Positions 28,643 to 38,218 of a stretch of DNA of 64,000 nucleotides are shown here, one piece after another; the first letter of the stretch is position 1; each line of letters begins with the position of its first letter. Origin of the DNA: Oscillospiraceae bacterium (GTDB lineage: Bacteria > Bacillota > Clostridia > UBA1381 > UBA9506). Below the pieces are notes generated by a model. The model did no database searches. It saw nothing but the letters and a program-made list of their open reading frames with translations, and was not told where the DNA came from. The translations under genes and the position numbers were made by a program. The DNA lies in contig SVJS01000002.1 of assembly GCA_015068855.1 (NCBI GenBank), forward strand, positions 62,001 to 126,000, given 5' to 3'.

Positions 28643-29002
28643 TCAATTACACAACTTTTTTTTAATTTTTGTGCTAAATTGTGATAAAAAGTGCCGTCGC
28701 ATTGTGGAAAAGTTTGAAAAAAGTCGGGTTCCGAACACGATTAGGGCCACTAAATATAAATCAACATCCAATTTTTTGCCGATGAACGTTAATACAATGG
28801 CCAAAAAGGTGTTACTTAAAAAGCCGGTTATGAAAACATTTAAGTCAAAGCTTTTGCGGGTGACGGATGCAATGGCACCAAAAACAGAATCGAGAATTGC
28901 CAAAATCACAATGGCTACATAAGGAGAGTAGTCCAAAGGGATGTGATAGGGGAAGATGAGACCTGCCAGGATGCCAATGAGCGCAAAAATGGCAATAATC
29001 AT
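28643..29002 (-). CDS. sbp: small basic protein, DUF1290 (Sbp)
   Basis: 119 residues with four hydrophobic helices and a basic C terminus (RRHFLSQFSTKIKKKL). FPYHIPLDYSPYVAIVILAILDSVFGAI is the DUF1290 core. The family is found almost only beside DUF881 and ftsQ/ftsZ genes; its role in division is not settled. Start overlaps the DUF881 stop by four bases. Confidence 0.9.
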   Translation of the reverse strand: MIIAIFALIGILAGLIFPYHIPLDYSPYVAIVILAILDSVFGAIASVTRKSFDLNVFITGFLSNTFLAIVLTFIGKKLDVDLYLVALIVFGTRLFSNFSTMRRHFLSQFSTKIKKKLCN

Positions 29003-29739
29003 TGCTTCGCCCCCTTTACAGTTTCAATAGCGGTTGCGCTGGAAAAATTGACGGTGCCGTTATATTTGGGAATCGTCAGCTTTTTATGCTTGGTTATGGA
29101 AATGGAAAATCCCCAAACCTTCATGTTATCGATAACACCGCCGTTTAAGTTCATGGCGGCTTCTAACTGATTGGATTTGCCGATGGCCTTGATGACATAC
29201 GGCGGCGCCATTTTGGTATCGTTAACCAAAATGGTGGGACCGACACAACGGACGGCGCTGGTACTGATGATGCGGCTGTCGTTGACGGAAATGGCCTCGG
29301 CGCCTGCGGCGCAAAGCTCGTTAATAATGCGGCGGATATCCTCATCATGAATCAAGGTATCCGAAGCGGAAAGGCCCGGGGAGCGGTTTCCAATGTCACT
29401 TAACTGGATGCTGATGCCGGGGCCTTCTACATCCACAAAGCCCGCCATCAGTTCAGCGCGGCGCAGCTGTTCGGAAAGAAATTTAGAATAATCCGTTTCC
29501 TGCTCAGCATCTGTTCTGTACTGTGCGATATCATTTGTCAGGGCATCCAGTTGCTTTTGCAGGTCTTCATTTTGTTCGCGTTCCTTCTTTAATTCGCCAA
29601 GCAGCTCGTCAACACGAAGATTTTGTTTGGACCTTTGTTCGTTGTTGACGGTGACGCTTTTGAACTGAATTGTGATGAGGAAAGCAAGAATTAAAATGAC
29701 TATGCCCACACTCAGTTGCACTTTGTTATTTTTCATCAT
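28999..29739 (-). CDS. DUF881 family protein
   Basis: 246 residues: one N-terminal membrane helix (VQLSVGIVILILAFLITIQF), a coiled coil of about residues 45-80 (LDELLGELKKEREQNEDLQKQLDAL) and the DUF881 domain GPGISIQLSD, then INELCAAGAEAISVNDSRI and a C-terminal AMNLNGGVIDNM. Likely membrane-anchored with the domain outside. The frame is open farther upstream into ftsQ, but aaaggtg precedes the ATG at 29739. Between ftsQ and sbp, its usual position. Confidence 0.88.
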   Translation of the reverse strand: MMKNNKVQLSVGIVILILAFLITIQFKSVTVNNEQRSKQNLRVDELLGELKKEREQNEDLQKQLDALTNDIAQYRTDAEQETDYSKFLSEQLRRAELMAGFVDVEGPGISIQLSDIGNRSPGLSASDTLIHDEDIRRIINELCAAGAEAISVNDSRIISTSAVRCVGPTILVNDTKMAPPYVIKAIGKSNQLEAAMNLNGGVIDNMKVWGFSISITKHKKLTIPKYNGTVNFSSATAIETVKGAKQ

Positions 29740-29755
29740 GGCGTTACACCTTTTT

Positions 29756-30676
29756 TCAGACCGCAGCGTCAGCAGAGGTATCTGCTGTTTGGGTCGACTT
29801 GGTTTTTTCTTCTGTGTTCGTTTTCGTCTCTGCATCAGCACTCTCTGCTTCTTTTGCTTCCGTTACGGGTGTTTTGGTTTCGTCCTCGCCTTCGGTGCTC
29901 GGCACCTCTTCCTCTTTCGGCTCTTCGGGCAGGGTGCCGTACACGGCACGGGAGGGTGTTGTTAAATCCACATAGCAGCCCTCCACCCGATTGACACGGG
30001 GCAGAATGCTTTTGAGCATAGAGGCCTTATATTCCATGTCGTCGGTGGTGCCCAGGATGATTTTAAGACCGTCCGTAAGATACAGGTGGCAATCGCTCAG
30101 ATTGTCAAAATGGCAGGAACGGACCTCACTCAAAAGCTCAGCATCTTGCAGAATACGAAGTGTTTCTATTATTATATCAAACTTTTCTGTATCTTGTACA
30201 GTTAAATTTTTGTTAACTTTAACGTCCTTTAATTCGACGCCTGTGATATAGAGAAGGTCAAGGCCGTCGTTTGTGGTTTGCATGGACATAACCTTACCGT
30301 TTTCGTTTGTTAATACATAAGCGCTTTTATAAGGGAAATACATGGTTGGATAGGTTTCCGTAATGGTTAAGCGGATTTTGGGTGGCAGCAGACGCTGCAT
30401 GCGTACCGCTTCAATTTCCGGCAGCTGCATAATGGCGCGGCGGACCCTTGAACCGCTGATTCTGAACATGTTAGTACCCTCGGGGATGGCTGCAAGCTGC
30501 ACAATTTTCTCCGTGGGAATCTGGTCGTTTCCGACGACTTCCACGGACCTGATGTTAAACCATGGTGTGAACAACAGGACAGCCAGAATCATCAGGAGTA
30601 ACAATGTAAAAAGCATAAGCCGACGGCGCAGGATGGCGCGTCTGCGTTTTCTCTTTTGTTTTGTGGGACTTGCCAT
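29756..30676 (-). CDS. ftsQ: cell division protein FtsQ/DivIB
   Basis: Bitopic divisome protein of 306 residues: very basic cytoplasmic N terminus (KQKRKRRRAILRRR), one helix (LMLFTLLLLMILAVLLF), then an extracellular POTRA domain beginning FNIRSVEVVGNDQIPTEKI and a beta domain. The last 55 residues or so are an acidic, Glu/Thr/Ala-rich low-complexity tail. ATG at 30676 has aaaggg nine bases upstream; the frame also has a TTG nine bases earlier. In order between murA and DUF881. Confidence 0.9.
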   Translation of the reverse strand: MASPTKQKRKRRRAILRRRLMLFTLLLLMILAVLLFTPWFNIRSVEVVGNDQIPTEKIVQLAAIPEGTNMFRISGSRVRRAIMQLPEIEAVRMQRLLPPKIRLTITETYPTMYFPYKSAYVLTNENGKVMSMQTTNDGLDLLYITGVELKDVKVNKNLTVQDTEKFDIIIETLRILQDAELLSEVRSCHFDNLSDCHLYLTDGLKIILGTTDDMEYKASMLKSILPRVNRVEGCYVDLTTPSRAVYGTLPEEPKEEEVPSTEGEDETKTPVTEAKEAESADAETKTNTEEKTKSTQTADTSADAAV

Positions 30677-30691
30677 GAAAAACAACCCTTT

Positions 30692-31945
30692 CTACTTTCG
30701 TTCTATGTTTGCGCCAAGGTGACGGAGATTGGTCACTAAGCTGTCATATCCTCTGTCAATATATTGCACATTATTAATTTCACTTATGCCGTCAGCTGCC
30801 AAAGCAGCAATGACTAAGGCAGCGCCGCCGCGCAGGTCGGGTGCTGAAACCGTTCGGCCGTGCAACGTGCTCACGCCGTGGATTTCGGCATGGTTATCCT
30901 GGACAGAAATAGAGGCACCCATGGTGTTTAGGACCTCGGCGGACTTAAAGCGACTTTCAAAAATGGTTTCGTGGACATGGCTTGTGCCTTCGGCACAGGC
31001 AAGAAGCGCCACAAACAGCGATTGTGCATCGGTGGGAAAGCCCGGATAGGGGGCTGTGGTTATGGTGTCCGGTGCTTGCAATTTGGGAGGCGCAACAAGC
31101 GTTACGGTTGAGGAAGTAGCCTCTATAAAACAGCCGCATTGTGCTAAAATGGACAGGCCTGTTTCCAAATGCTCCGGCACCACGTTGGTCAGCGTTATAC
31201 TGCCGCCGGTTGCAGCGGCGCAACAAAGATAGGTCATAGCGGCGATGCGGTCAGGCATGATGCTGTAATCCGCAGCATGCAGACGGGGAACGCCGGTGAT
31301 GATAATGCGTGATGTGCCCGCACCGGTGATGGAGGCGCCCATGGCATTTAAGAACGCCACTAAATCAATAATTTCAGGTTCTTTTGCGGCGTTTTCAATG
31401 ACGGTTACGCCGGGGATTAAGCAAGAGGCAAGCAGAATGTTTTCCGTTGCGCCAACACTGGGAAAACTGAGGGGCAGGGTGGTGCTTTTCAAGCGTTTGG
31501 CGTTCACGTGCAAATAGCCATTCTTTTCTTTGATTTTACACCCTAAGCTCTCTAAGGCATTGCTATGTAAATCGATGGGGCGGGGACCGAGTTCGCATCC
31601 GCCCGGCATGGAGATTTTGGCTTTGTGAGTTCGTGCGGCGATGGCGCCCATGAAAATGATGGAGGAGCGCAATTGCTGCATAAGGGAGGCGGGAATATGA
31701 TGCCGCAAACGATGACGAGCATCTACCGTTATGGTGTGCCCCTGACGTGTGACACGGGCACCTAATTTTCTCAAAATTTCAATGGTTACTGTGACATCTT
31801 TAAGGTTAGGGCAGTTATGAATTACATTCACACCGTCACTACATAGAACTGTTGCAGCCAGTATGGGCAGAACAGCGTTCTTGGCACCGTGAACGGAGAT
31901 GCTGCCACAAAGAGCCTTGCCGCCTTCAATTACTAACCTGCTCAT
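30692..31945 (-). CDS. murA: UDP-N-acetylglucosamine 1-carboxyvinyltransferase
   Basis: First committed step of peptidoglycan synthesis. GAKNAVLPILAA (20-31) holds the catalytic lysine, and the PEP-binding Cys117 in MPGGCELGPRPIDLH means fosfomycin sensitivity is expected. The usual MRAS motif is LRSSIIFMGAI here. 417 residues, normal. A folded leader element ends at its ribosome binding site (see 31960-32013). Confidence 0.95.
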   Translation of the reverse strand: MSRLVIEGGKALCGSISVHGAKNAVLPILAATVLCSDGVNVIHNCPNLKDVTVTIEILRKLGARVTRQGHTITVDARHRLRHHIPASLMQQLRSSIIFMGAIAARTHKAKISMPGGCELGPRPIDLHSNALESLGCKIKEKNGYLHVNAKRLKSTTLPLSFPSVGATENILLASCLIPGVTVIENAAKEPEIIDLVAFLNAMGASITGAGTSRIIITGVPRLHAADYSIMPDRIAAMTYLCCAAATGGSITLTNVVPEHLETGLSILAQCGCFIEATSSTVTLVAPPKLQAPDTITTAPYPGFPTDAQSLFVALLACAEGTSHVHETIFESRFKSAEVLNTMGASISVQDNHAEIHGVSTLHGRTVSAPDLRGGAALVIAALAADGISEINNVQYIDRGYDSLVTNLRHLGANIERK

Positions 31946-31959
31946 ATCCTTACACCTCC

Positions 31960-32013
31960 TGATATTGTAGGCAAAGAGAAGCTTCGCCGTATCGAAATAC
32001 GATTACAATATCA
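31960..32013 (-). promoter_or_regulatory. folded 54-base element directly before the murA ribosome binding site
   Basis: Inverted repeat TGATATTGTA/TACAATATCA (10 bp) encloses two nested stems: GTAT/ATAC with a TTCG tetraloop, and GGCGAAG/CTTTGCC (7 bp, one G-T wobble). This forms a three-way junction in the transcript. The last base of the outer stem is the first base of the murA aggagg. It lies in the 106 bp gap between murG and murA. No known family recognised. Confidence 0.55.
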
Positions 32014-32051
32014 TCCTATGCAAGGGGCATTATTTTGCTACAAAAGACAGG

Positions 32052-33140
32052 TCATTTGATGAGAGAAACTGCCACCTGAGAGATGCGGCCGGCACCATCT
32101 GTTATGCCGATAGCTTTTGCTTTTTCGCTCATTTGTGTGGCTGTTTCGGGAGAGCCTAAAATGGTGCTCAGAGCCTGTTTCAGGCGCTGCGCGTTAAGGT
32201 CGCATTCGCGGATGAGAAGTGCAGCCCCGGCATCTTCCATGCTTTTTGCGTTATAGGTCTGATGGTCGTGAGCCACGTTGGGCGAGGGGATTAATATGGC
32301 AGGCTTGCCCAGGGCACAAAGCTCGCTGACGGTTAAAGCGCCGGAGCGACCGATGACCACATCGGCAGCAGCCATGACTACATCCATCTGCTTAATATAA
32401 GGAAGAAGCCGGATGGCCGTATCATTCTTTCTGATTTGCTCAGAGACGGTCTCAAAATAGCGCTGGCCTGTGCCGAACAGAAGCTGGTAATCGTCAGCGG
32501 CGCCTGTGTTGACTAAATCAACGATGGCATTGTTGAGCGCCTGCGCGCCTAAACTGCCACCAAAGGCGACCACGAAGGGACGAGCGTCCAGCCCCAGAGA
32601 GGCTCTGGCGGCTTCTTTTTGCGCCAAAAGCAGTTCCTCGCGGATGGGGTTTCCTGTTAAGACACATTTATCATGCAAAGCGGGTTTTAAGTACTTTGTC
32701 GTTTCGGGGAAACTGATACAGATTGCATCCACGATAGAGGCCGCCATTTTAACGGTGACGCCGGGGATGACGTTTTGTTCGTGGATGACGGTGGGCACGT
32801 GCAGCGCGTGAGCGGCAAAAAGGACGGGCGCGCAAACATAACCGCCCGTTCCGATGACAACATCCGGCTGCCAAGCTTTAATTATTTTTTTAGCGTGCAA
32901 GACCGCCGTGACAAACTGCTTGATGACAAGCAGGTTTTTAAGCGTCAGGCGACGGATGAGGCCGGACACCTCGATATAACGAATGTCATATCCGGCATCC
33001 GGGATGAGCTTGCTTTCCAAGCCCTTTTTTGTACCAACAAATAAGATTTCGGCCCCGTGCTCCCGGGACAGATGCCCCGCAGCGGCTAAGGCCGGATTGA
33101 TATGGCCGGCAGTACCGCCGCCGGAAAGTAAAACCTTCAT
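32052..33140 (-). CDS. murG: UDP-GlcNAc:undecaprenyl-PP-MurNAc-pentapeptide GlcNAc transferase
   Basis: Makes lipid II on the inner membrane face. The N-terminal loop SGGGTAGHINPALA, HEQNVIPG, AFGGSLGAQALN and the C-terminal donor site (IGRSGALTVSELCALGKPAILIP) fit a GT28 glycosyltransferase. 362 residues. Follows ftsW by 20 bp and is separated from murA by a structured gap. Confidence 0.97.
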   Translation of the reverse strand: MKVLLSGGGTAGHINPALAAAGHLSREHGAEILFVGTKKGLESKLIPDAGYDIRYIEVSGLIRRLTLKNLLVIKQFVTAVLHAKKIIKAWQPDVVIGTGGYVCAPVLFAAHALHVPTVIHEQNVIPGVTVKMAASIVDAICISFPETTKYLKPALHDKCVLTGNPIREELLLAQKEAARASLGLDARPFVVAFGGSLGAQALNNAIVDLVNTGAADDYQLLFGTGQRYFETVSEQIRKNDTAIRLLPYIKQMDVVMAAADVVIGRSGALTVSELCALGKPAILIPSPNVAHDHQTYNAKSMEDAGAALLIRECDLNAQRLKQALSTILGSPETATQMSEKAKAIGITDGAGRISQVAVSLIK

Positions 33141-33160
33141 GCTATCAAATCCTTTTACGG

Positions 33161-34309
33161 TTACAGAGTTTGTTTGTTATATCGGGAAACATTTAAGACG
33201 ATGCCCATGGCGGCCATTAAAAAGACTAAGGACGAGCCGCCTGCCGAGAAGAAGGGCAGGGGGATACCGGTTGTGGGAATGGAGGAGGTAACAACGGCAA
33301 TGTTTAAGACAATTTGAATGCCAATCAGCGCCATAATGCCTGTTACAAGCAGGCATCCAAAGCTGTCCGGCGCGCTGATGGCGATTTTCATACCGCGCCA
33401 CAAAAGCACAGCAAACAGGCAGAGAATGGCGATGGCACCAATCAAGCCCAGCTCCTCACAGATAATAGCGAAAATAAAGTCGTTCTGGGGTTCGGAAACA
33501 TATAAAAACTTTTGCCTGGAATTACCAAAGCCAACACCGAACAGACCACCCGAACCGATGGCATAGAGCGACTGAATGATCTGCCAGCCTGAGCCAAGCG
33601 CATCGGCAAAGGGGTCCATAAAAGCGGTGAGTCGCTTCAAACGGTAGGGCTCCTTGATGACAAGCATGATGCCACCGAAAATGACAGGCGCGGCAAGCAA
33701 AGCAAAATGACGAATGCGGGCGCCTGCTACAAGCATCATGGTAACTAAGGTTAAGCCGATGATGATACAGATTGAAAAGTGGGGTTCTAACAATAAAAGC
33801 CCCATAAAGGCAAGCATGATGGCAATGTAACGCATGAAGAACTTGCCTTCTTTTATCTTGTTTCCCAGCTGGGACAGACCGGCGGCAAAGAAGATGATTA
33901 AGCCTAATTTTGCCACCTCGGAGGGCTGAAAGGTGAGTCCACCAAAGCCTAACCAACGCTTGGCGCCCTTAACCTCAACGCCGATGACCAAAACGGCAGC
34001 TAAAAGAAGCAGGCTGACAGCAAGGATGCGGCCGGCATACTTTTTGTAATTATGATAATCATATTTAGCTGTACAGATCATGGCAACCGTGCCGATGGCA
34101 GCCCACATGAGCTGTTTTTTGATAAAGTACAGACCGTCTTCAAAATAATAATAAGCATAGGGATAACTGGATGAAAAGACCATAATCAGGCCTAGTGTGA
34201 GTAAAACAATAAGCGTCAAAAGAAAACCGAAGTCAAATCCGGTTTTCGTCAGTTTTTTTGTATGCAATTTGTGTTGCGCCGGTGTGTTTTTCGGAGGAGA
34301 AAAAGCCAT
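33161..34309 (-). CDS. ftsW: SEDS peptidoglycan polymerase FtsW
   Basis: 382 residues with about ten membrane helices. SEDS family features: VMVFSSSYPYA, the WLGFGGLTFQPSEVAKLGLIIFFA loop, GSGWQIIQSLYAIGSGGLFGVGFGNSRQKFLYVSEPQNDFIFAIICEELG and PTTGIPLPFFSAGGSSLVFLMAAMGI. SpoVE and FtsW cannot be separated by eye; location in the division cluster next to a PBP2 gene favours FtsW. The start is 17 bp after mraY, where murD is usually found. Confidence 0.94.
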   Translation of the reverse strand: MAFSPPKNTPAQHKLHTKKLTKTGFDFGFLLTLIVLLTLGLIMVFSSSYPYAYYYFEDGLYFIKKQLMWAAIGTVAMICTAKYDYHNYKKYAGRILAVSLLLLAAVLVIGVEVKGAKRWLGFGGLTFQPSEVAKLGLIIFFAAGLSQLGNKIKEGKFFMRYIAIMLAFMGLLLLEPHFSICIIIGLTLVTMMLVAGARIRHFALLAAPVIFGGIMLVIKEPYRLKRLTAFMDPFADALGSGWQIIQSLYAIGSGGLFGVGFGNSRQKFLYVSEPQNDFIFAIICEELGLIGAIAILCLFAVLLWRGMKIAISAPDSFGCLLVTGIMALIGIQIVLNIAVVTSSIPTTGIPLPFFSAGGSSLVFLMAAMGIVLNVSRYNKQTL

Positions 34310-34326
34310 GCGTGTTCACCGTCCTC

Positions 34327-35298
34327 TTACAGAATAGTCAAAATACTTACGTAACCGAGCAGACAGAGCAAGGCTGTGGCAATGGAAAAAAGCCAGACAA
34401 TGGTTGTTTCTTTTAAGCCACACATTTCAAAATGATGATGAATGGGGCTCATTTTGAAAATGCGTTTGCCGGTTAACTTAAAGGATGCAACTTGCAAAAT
34501 AACAGACAGGGTTTCGATTAAATAGACGCCGCCCACGATGATTAACAAAAGGGGCAGGCCCAACGAGGAGGCTGTGACCGCAATGGCACCGCCTAAGAAC
34601 AGGGAGCCTGTGTCGCCCATGAAGACTTTGGCAGGGTGGGCGTTAAAGAGCAAAAAGGCAAGACAACCGCCTGCTACGGCACCGATAAAGATAGCGGCGG
34701 CCGAATCGAGAAGCAGGGAAACGATGACAAAGAACAGACTGACAAGCAAGGTTATGCTGGTTGCCAGACCGTCTAAGCCGTCAGTTAAATTCACGCTGTT
34801 TACAACGGAAAGCTGCACTAAAATGGTTAGCGGCAGGATCCAGACGTTAATATCAATGGGACGGGACAGGAAAGGAATAACCAAAGAGCCGTCTATATAG
34901 CCCAATTGATACATGGATAGTGTGCTGACTACGGCAACTAAAAGCTGGAACGTAAATTTTGCCTTGGCTGATAAGCCTAAATTCTGTTTTTTTACGACCT
35001 TGATAAAGTCGTCAATGAAACCGACAAGACCGTATAAAAAAGCGGTTATAACGGGGATTAACAGGTCATAGCGAGGCCCATAGGTAACGATGATGACTAA
35101 ACAGGCAGCGAGAACGGAGGACACAATGAAGCTGATGCCGCCCATGGTGGGTGTTCCGCTTTTAACCTGATGCCAGCTGGGGCCTTCTTCACGGATGCTC
35201 TGACCAAATTTTAACCGACGTAAAAACGGAATTAAAACCGGTGTTATCAGTAAACAAATAATGGTGGACAGGGCCGTTGCTATCAACATGCTGTTCAC
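34327..35298 (-). CDS. mraY: phospho-MurNAc-pentapeptide transferase
   Basis: Transfers phospho-MurNAc-pentapeptide to undecaprenyl phosphate, making lipid I. About ten helices; FGQSIREEGPSWHQVKSGTPTMGGISF, LVGFIDDFIKVVKKQNLGL (Mg-binding Asp pair), VNLTDGLDGLATSI and VFMGDTGSLFLGGAIA are the catalytic loops, with HHHFEMCG near the end. 323 residues. Confidence 0.97.
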   Translation of the reverse strand: MNSMLIATALSTIICLLITPVLIPFLRRLKFGQSIREEGPSWHQVKSGTPTMGGISFIVSSVLAACLVIIVTYGPRYDLLIPVITAFLYGLVGFIDDFIKVVKKQNLGLSAKAKFTFQLLVAVVSTLSMYQLGYIDGSLVIPFLSRPIDINVWILPLTILVQLSVVNSVNLTDGLDGLATSITLLVSLFFVIVSLLLDSAAAIFIGAVAGGCLAFLLFNAHPAKVFMGDTGSLFLGGAIAVTASSLGLPLLLIIVGGVYLIETLSVILQVASFKLTGKRIFKMSPIHHHFEMCGLKETTIVWLFSIATALLCLLGYVSILTIL

Positions 35299-35329
35299 AA
35301 TCTCAACTCCTTCGTATATAAACAGACAG

Positions 35330-36694
35330 TTAGTTTCTTGTTTTTGTCAGGTGCTCTGTTACGCGCTCTAAATGCATGGCGCGGGAGCCTTTGATAAGAA
35401 CGGTGTCTCCTTCTTTTACATAAGAAGAAAGAGCTTCGTTTAAGGCGTCAATGTTATCATAATGAAATGCCGTGACGCCTTGCGCACTCCCGACAATCCA
35501 TTTTGCATTGTCGCCAAAGCCAAACAGAAGGTCAACACCTAAGCTGGCGGCTTCTTTGCCGATGTGTTTATGAGCGCTCTCTGCATAACTGCCAAGCTCC
35601 TTGATGTCGCCTAAAACAGCAATCTTGCGGCCGGGGTGGGCGCAAAGAACTTTGAGCGCGGCCGAGACAGAAGCAGGTGCTGCGTTATAACAATCGTCGA
35701 TGATGGTGATGCCGCCGGCATCCACGAGGCGCATGCGGCTGCTGTCAGGACGATACAGAGACATAGCGCGGATGGCATCAGGAAGCGGAATTGAAAGACA
35801 GAGCGCCGCAGCACATGCCAGCAAGGCGTTGATGACGTTGTGCTCACCGGGGAAGCCAAGGGTTACGCTATGGTTTTCGCCTTTATAATGCAGTGTGAAG
35901 CTGACGCTGTTCTGTGTGGGGGAAACGTCACTTGCCCACAGGTCATGGGAGGTGTCCGTGCCCACGGTTAAAACACGACAGGCTATTTCGTGACGGTGTG
36001 CCATTAAAATGGGGTCGTCGCCGTTTAAGATAATCGTGCCGCCCGGTGCAATATGCGAAAACAGTTCCGCCTTGGCACGGTAAATATTTTCCTGAGAGCC
36101 TAATTTTTCTATATGAGACAGACCAATGTTGGTCACAATGCCAATGTCGGGGGAGGCGATGGATGCCAAGGCATCAATTTCGCCAAAACCACTCATGCCC
36201 ATTTCAATGATGGCAGCCTCGTGCGTCTCTTCCAGACGGAAGAGCGTTAGGGGCAAGCCGATTTCGTTATTGAAATTGCCGTCCGTTTTCAAAACGTGCA
36301 GGCGGGCGGACAGGGCGGCGCTTGTTAATTCTTTTACAGTTGTTTTGCCAACGCTGCCGGTGATGGCGAGCAGGGGCAAGGAAAACTGATTCCGATACGA
36401 AGCGGAAAGTGCCCCTAAGGCACGACGTGTGTCGTCCACTAAAATTAATGCTTTTTCTGCATCGGGGCAGGAAATGCCTTTGCGCATGGTTAAAGAAGCG
36501 GTGCAACCACCGCTTAGAGCGTTAACGATAAAATTGTGGGCATCAAAGCGCTCGCCCACTAAGGGAATGAATAAGGAGTCAGGCTTTGGGTTGCGTGTGT
36601 CTGTGCTGATTGCGCAAACCGTGGCGTTTGGGTTGCCCTGCAAAAGTCTGCCGCCTGTTGCTTTTACAATATCTTCGATTGTCATGGGTTTCAT
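35330..36694 (-). CDS. murF: UDP-MurNAc-tripeptide-D-Ala-D-Ala ligase
   Basis: Adds D-Ala-D-Ala to the UDP-MurNAc tripeptide. The Mur ligase P-loop is ITGSVGKTTVKEL; MSGFGEIDAL and LNGDDP follow, and IIDDCYNAAPASV and VLGDIKELG mark the C-terminal domain. 454 residues. An agggg box lies 11 bases before the ATG. murF directly follows murE, 28 bp apart. Confidence 0.96.
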   Translation of the reverse strand: MKPMTIEDIVKATGGRLLQGNPNATVCAISTDTRNPKPDSLFIPLVGERFDAHNFIVNALSGGCTASLTMRKGISCPDAEKALILVDDTRRALGALSASYRNQFSLPLLAITGSVGKTTVKELTSAALSARLHVLKTDGNFNNEIGLPLTLFRLEETHEAAIIEMGMSGFGEIDALASIASPDIGIVTNIGLSHIEKLGSQENIYRAKAELFSHIAPGGTIILNGDDPILMAHRHEIACRVLTVGTDTSHDLWASDVSPTQNSVSFTLHYKGENHSVTLGFPGEHNVINALLACAAALCLSIPLPDAIRAMSLYRPDSSRMRLVDAGGITIIDDCYNAAPASVSAALKVLCAHPGRKIAVLGDIKELGSYAESAHKHIGKEAASLGVDLLFGFGDNAKWIVGSAQGVTAFHYDNIDALNEALSSYVKEGDTVLIKGSRAMHLERVTEHLTKTRN

Positions 36695-36722
36695 ATACGG
36701 TTCAACCCCTGTTCCTGGAATT

Positions 36723-38177
36723 TTACTCTGTTTTTTGCAGGCTTTTCAAAATCTCGGCAATAACCTCACGTTCATCAAAATGACGCTTTTCGGTGCCGAT
36801 AATTTGGTAGGTTTCGTGACCTTTGCCTGCCAAAATGATGCAATCATTTGGTTGGGCCGTTGTCAGGGCATGCAAAATAGCCTCACGGCGGTTTTCTATG
36901 ACAGTATATGAGCAATTTGTTTTCTTCATGCCCTCTTCAATCTGGCGGATGATGCTCATAGGCTCTTCCGTTCGGGGGTTATCAGACGTAATGATGCAGG
37001 CATCGGAGAGCCGGCCCGCCACCTCGCCCATAATGGGGCGTTTGATGGGGTCGCGGTCGCCACCGCAACCAAAGAGTGTTACCACGCGGCCTTGTGCAAA
37101 TTCACGGACGGTTTTAATGATGTTTTCAAGGCCATCCGGTGTGTGGGCATAGTCAATAATGACGGTGTAATCTGTTTTGGGGGTATAGACGGTTTCAGCG
37201 CGGCCACAGACGCCCTTTGCCACCAAAAGAGCATCGGGAATAGTCTTCGGGTCAAAGCCCAGAGCGACGCACGTTGAAAAAGCCGCCAGCGCATTATAGA
37301 CAGAGAATTTGCCGGGGATGCCCAAGCGGATAGGCAACGTTTTTCCGTCTGTTGTTAGGTTAAAAATTGTGCCACGGGGTGAAATGCGAAGTTCGTCAGC
37401 TGTAAAGTCAGCCGGATTGTCAATAGCATAGCTTATGGCAGGACAGGTGACCTCGGATGCAATCCGTTTGCCGGCTTCGTCATCTATATTGACGACAGCC
37501 TGCTTGCAGACGTCAAACAGCATGCGCTTAGCAAGATAATAATTTTCCATGGTCTTATGAAAATCCAGATGGTCCTGCGTTAAATTGGTAAAAGCCGCTA
37601 CATCATACAAAAGACCATAGACTCTGTGCATAAACAGAGAATGGGAGGAGACCTCCATGATGACATACTCCGTTTCAGCTTCCACCATCTGCGCAAAGAG
37701 CTCAAACAGTTCTAAGGATTCCGGCGTTGTGCGTTCGGTGGGGAGCGTTGTGCTGCCGATCATGTTGGCATTGGTGCCGATTAAACCCACCTTTTTACCG
37801 AAAAATTCCAAAATGCTTTTAATCAATGTGGTAACAGTTGTTTTGCCGTTTGTGCCTGTGACGCCGATGAGGCGTAGTTTTTTCTCCGGGTGGTCGTAGA
37901 AGTTGGCAGCAACAAGCGCCAGAGCCTTACGGGTATCCTCAGTCTGAATGACGGGGATGGGGCATGTGCTTACCTCGTTCTGCACTAAAACGGCAACGGC
38001 GCCGTTTTCTATGGCGCTTTCGATATATTGATGACCGTCCGTCTGGTAGCCTGTGATACAGACAAACAGGTAGCCGGGCTTTACACGACGGGAATCGTAA
38101 GCAATCCCGTGGATTTCAATGTCTGTGCTTAGCTCGTGGCAAAGCGGGACACCTGCTAATACTTGACTCAGTTTCAT
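36723..38177 (-). CDS. murE: UDP-MurNAc-L-Ala-D-Glu ligase (probably meso-diaminopimelate-adding)
   Basis: Adds the third stem-peptide residue. P-loop GVTGTNGKTTVTTL, TQDHLDFHKTM with the carbamylated-lysine region, IIDYAHTPDGLENII and FGCGGDRDPIKRPIM are standard. The motif TSDNPRTEEP near the C terminus is that of meso-A2pm enzymes; lysine enzymes lack the DNPR sequence. So the wall is predicted to be of the diaminopimelate type. 484 residues. Confidence 0.96.
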   Translation of the reverse strand: MKLSQVLAGVPLCHELSTDIEIHGIAYDSRRVKPGYLFVCITGYQTDGHQYIESAIENGAVAVLVQNEVSTCPIPVIQTEDTRKALALVAANFYDHPEKKLRLIGVTGTNGKTTVTTLIKSILEFFGKKVGLIGTNANMIGSTTLPTERTTPESLELFELFAQMVEAETEYVIMEVSSHSLFMHRVYGLLYDVAAFTNLTQDHLDFHKTMENYYLAKRMLFDVCKQAVVNIDDEAGKRIASEVTCPAISYAIDNPADFTADELRISPRGTIFNLTTDGKTLPIRLGIPGKFSVYNALAAFSTCVALGFDPKTIPDALLVAKGVCGRAETVYTPKTDYTVIIDYAHTPDGLENIIKTVREFAQGRVVTLFGCGGDRDPIKRPIMGEVAGRLSDACIITSDNPRTEEPMSIIRQIEEGMKKTNCSYTVIENRREAILHALTTAQPNDCIILAGKGHETYQIIGTEKRHFDEREVIAEILKSLQKTE

Positions 38178-38218
38178 GGACGGTCTCCTTTCTGCGTTGT
38201 TTTGTGTTTTGGCGCGGG

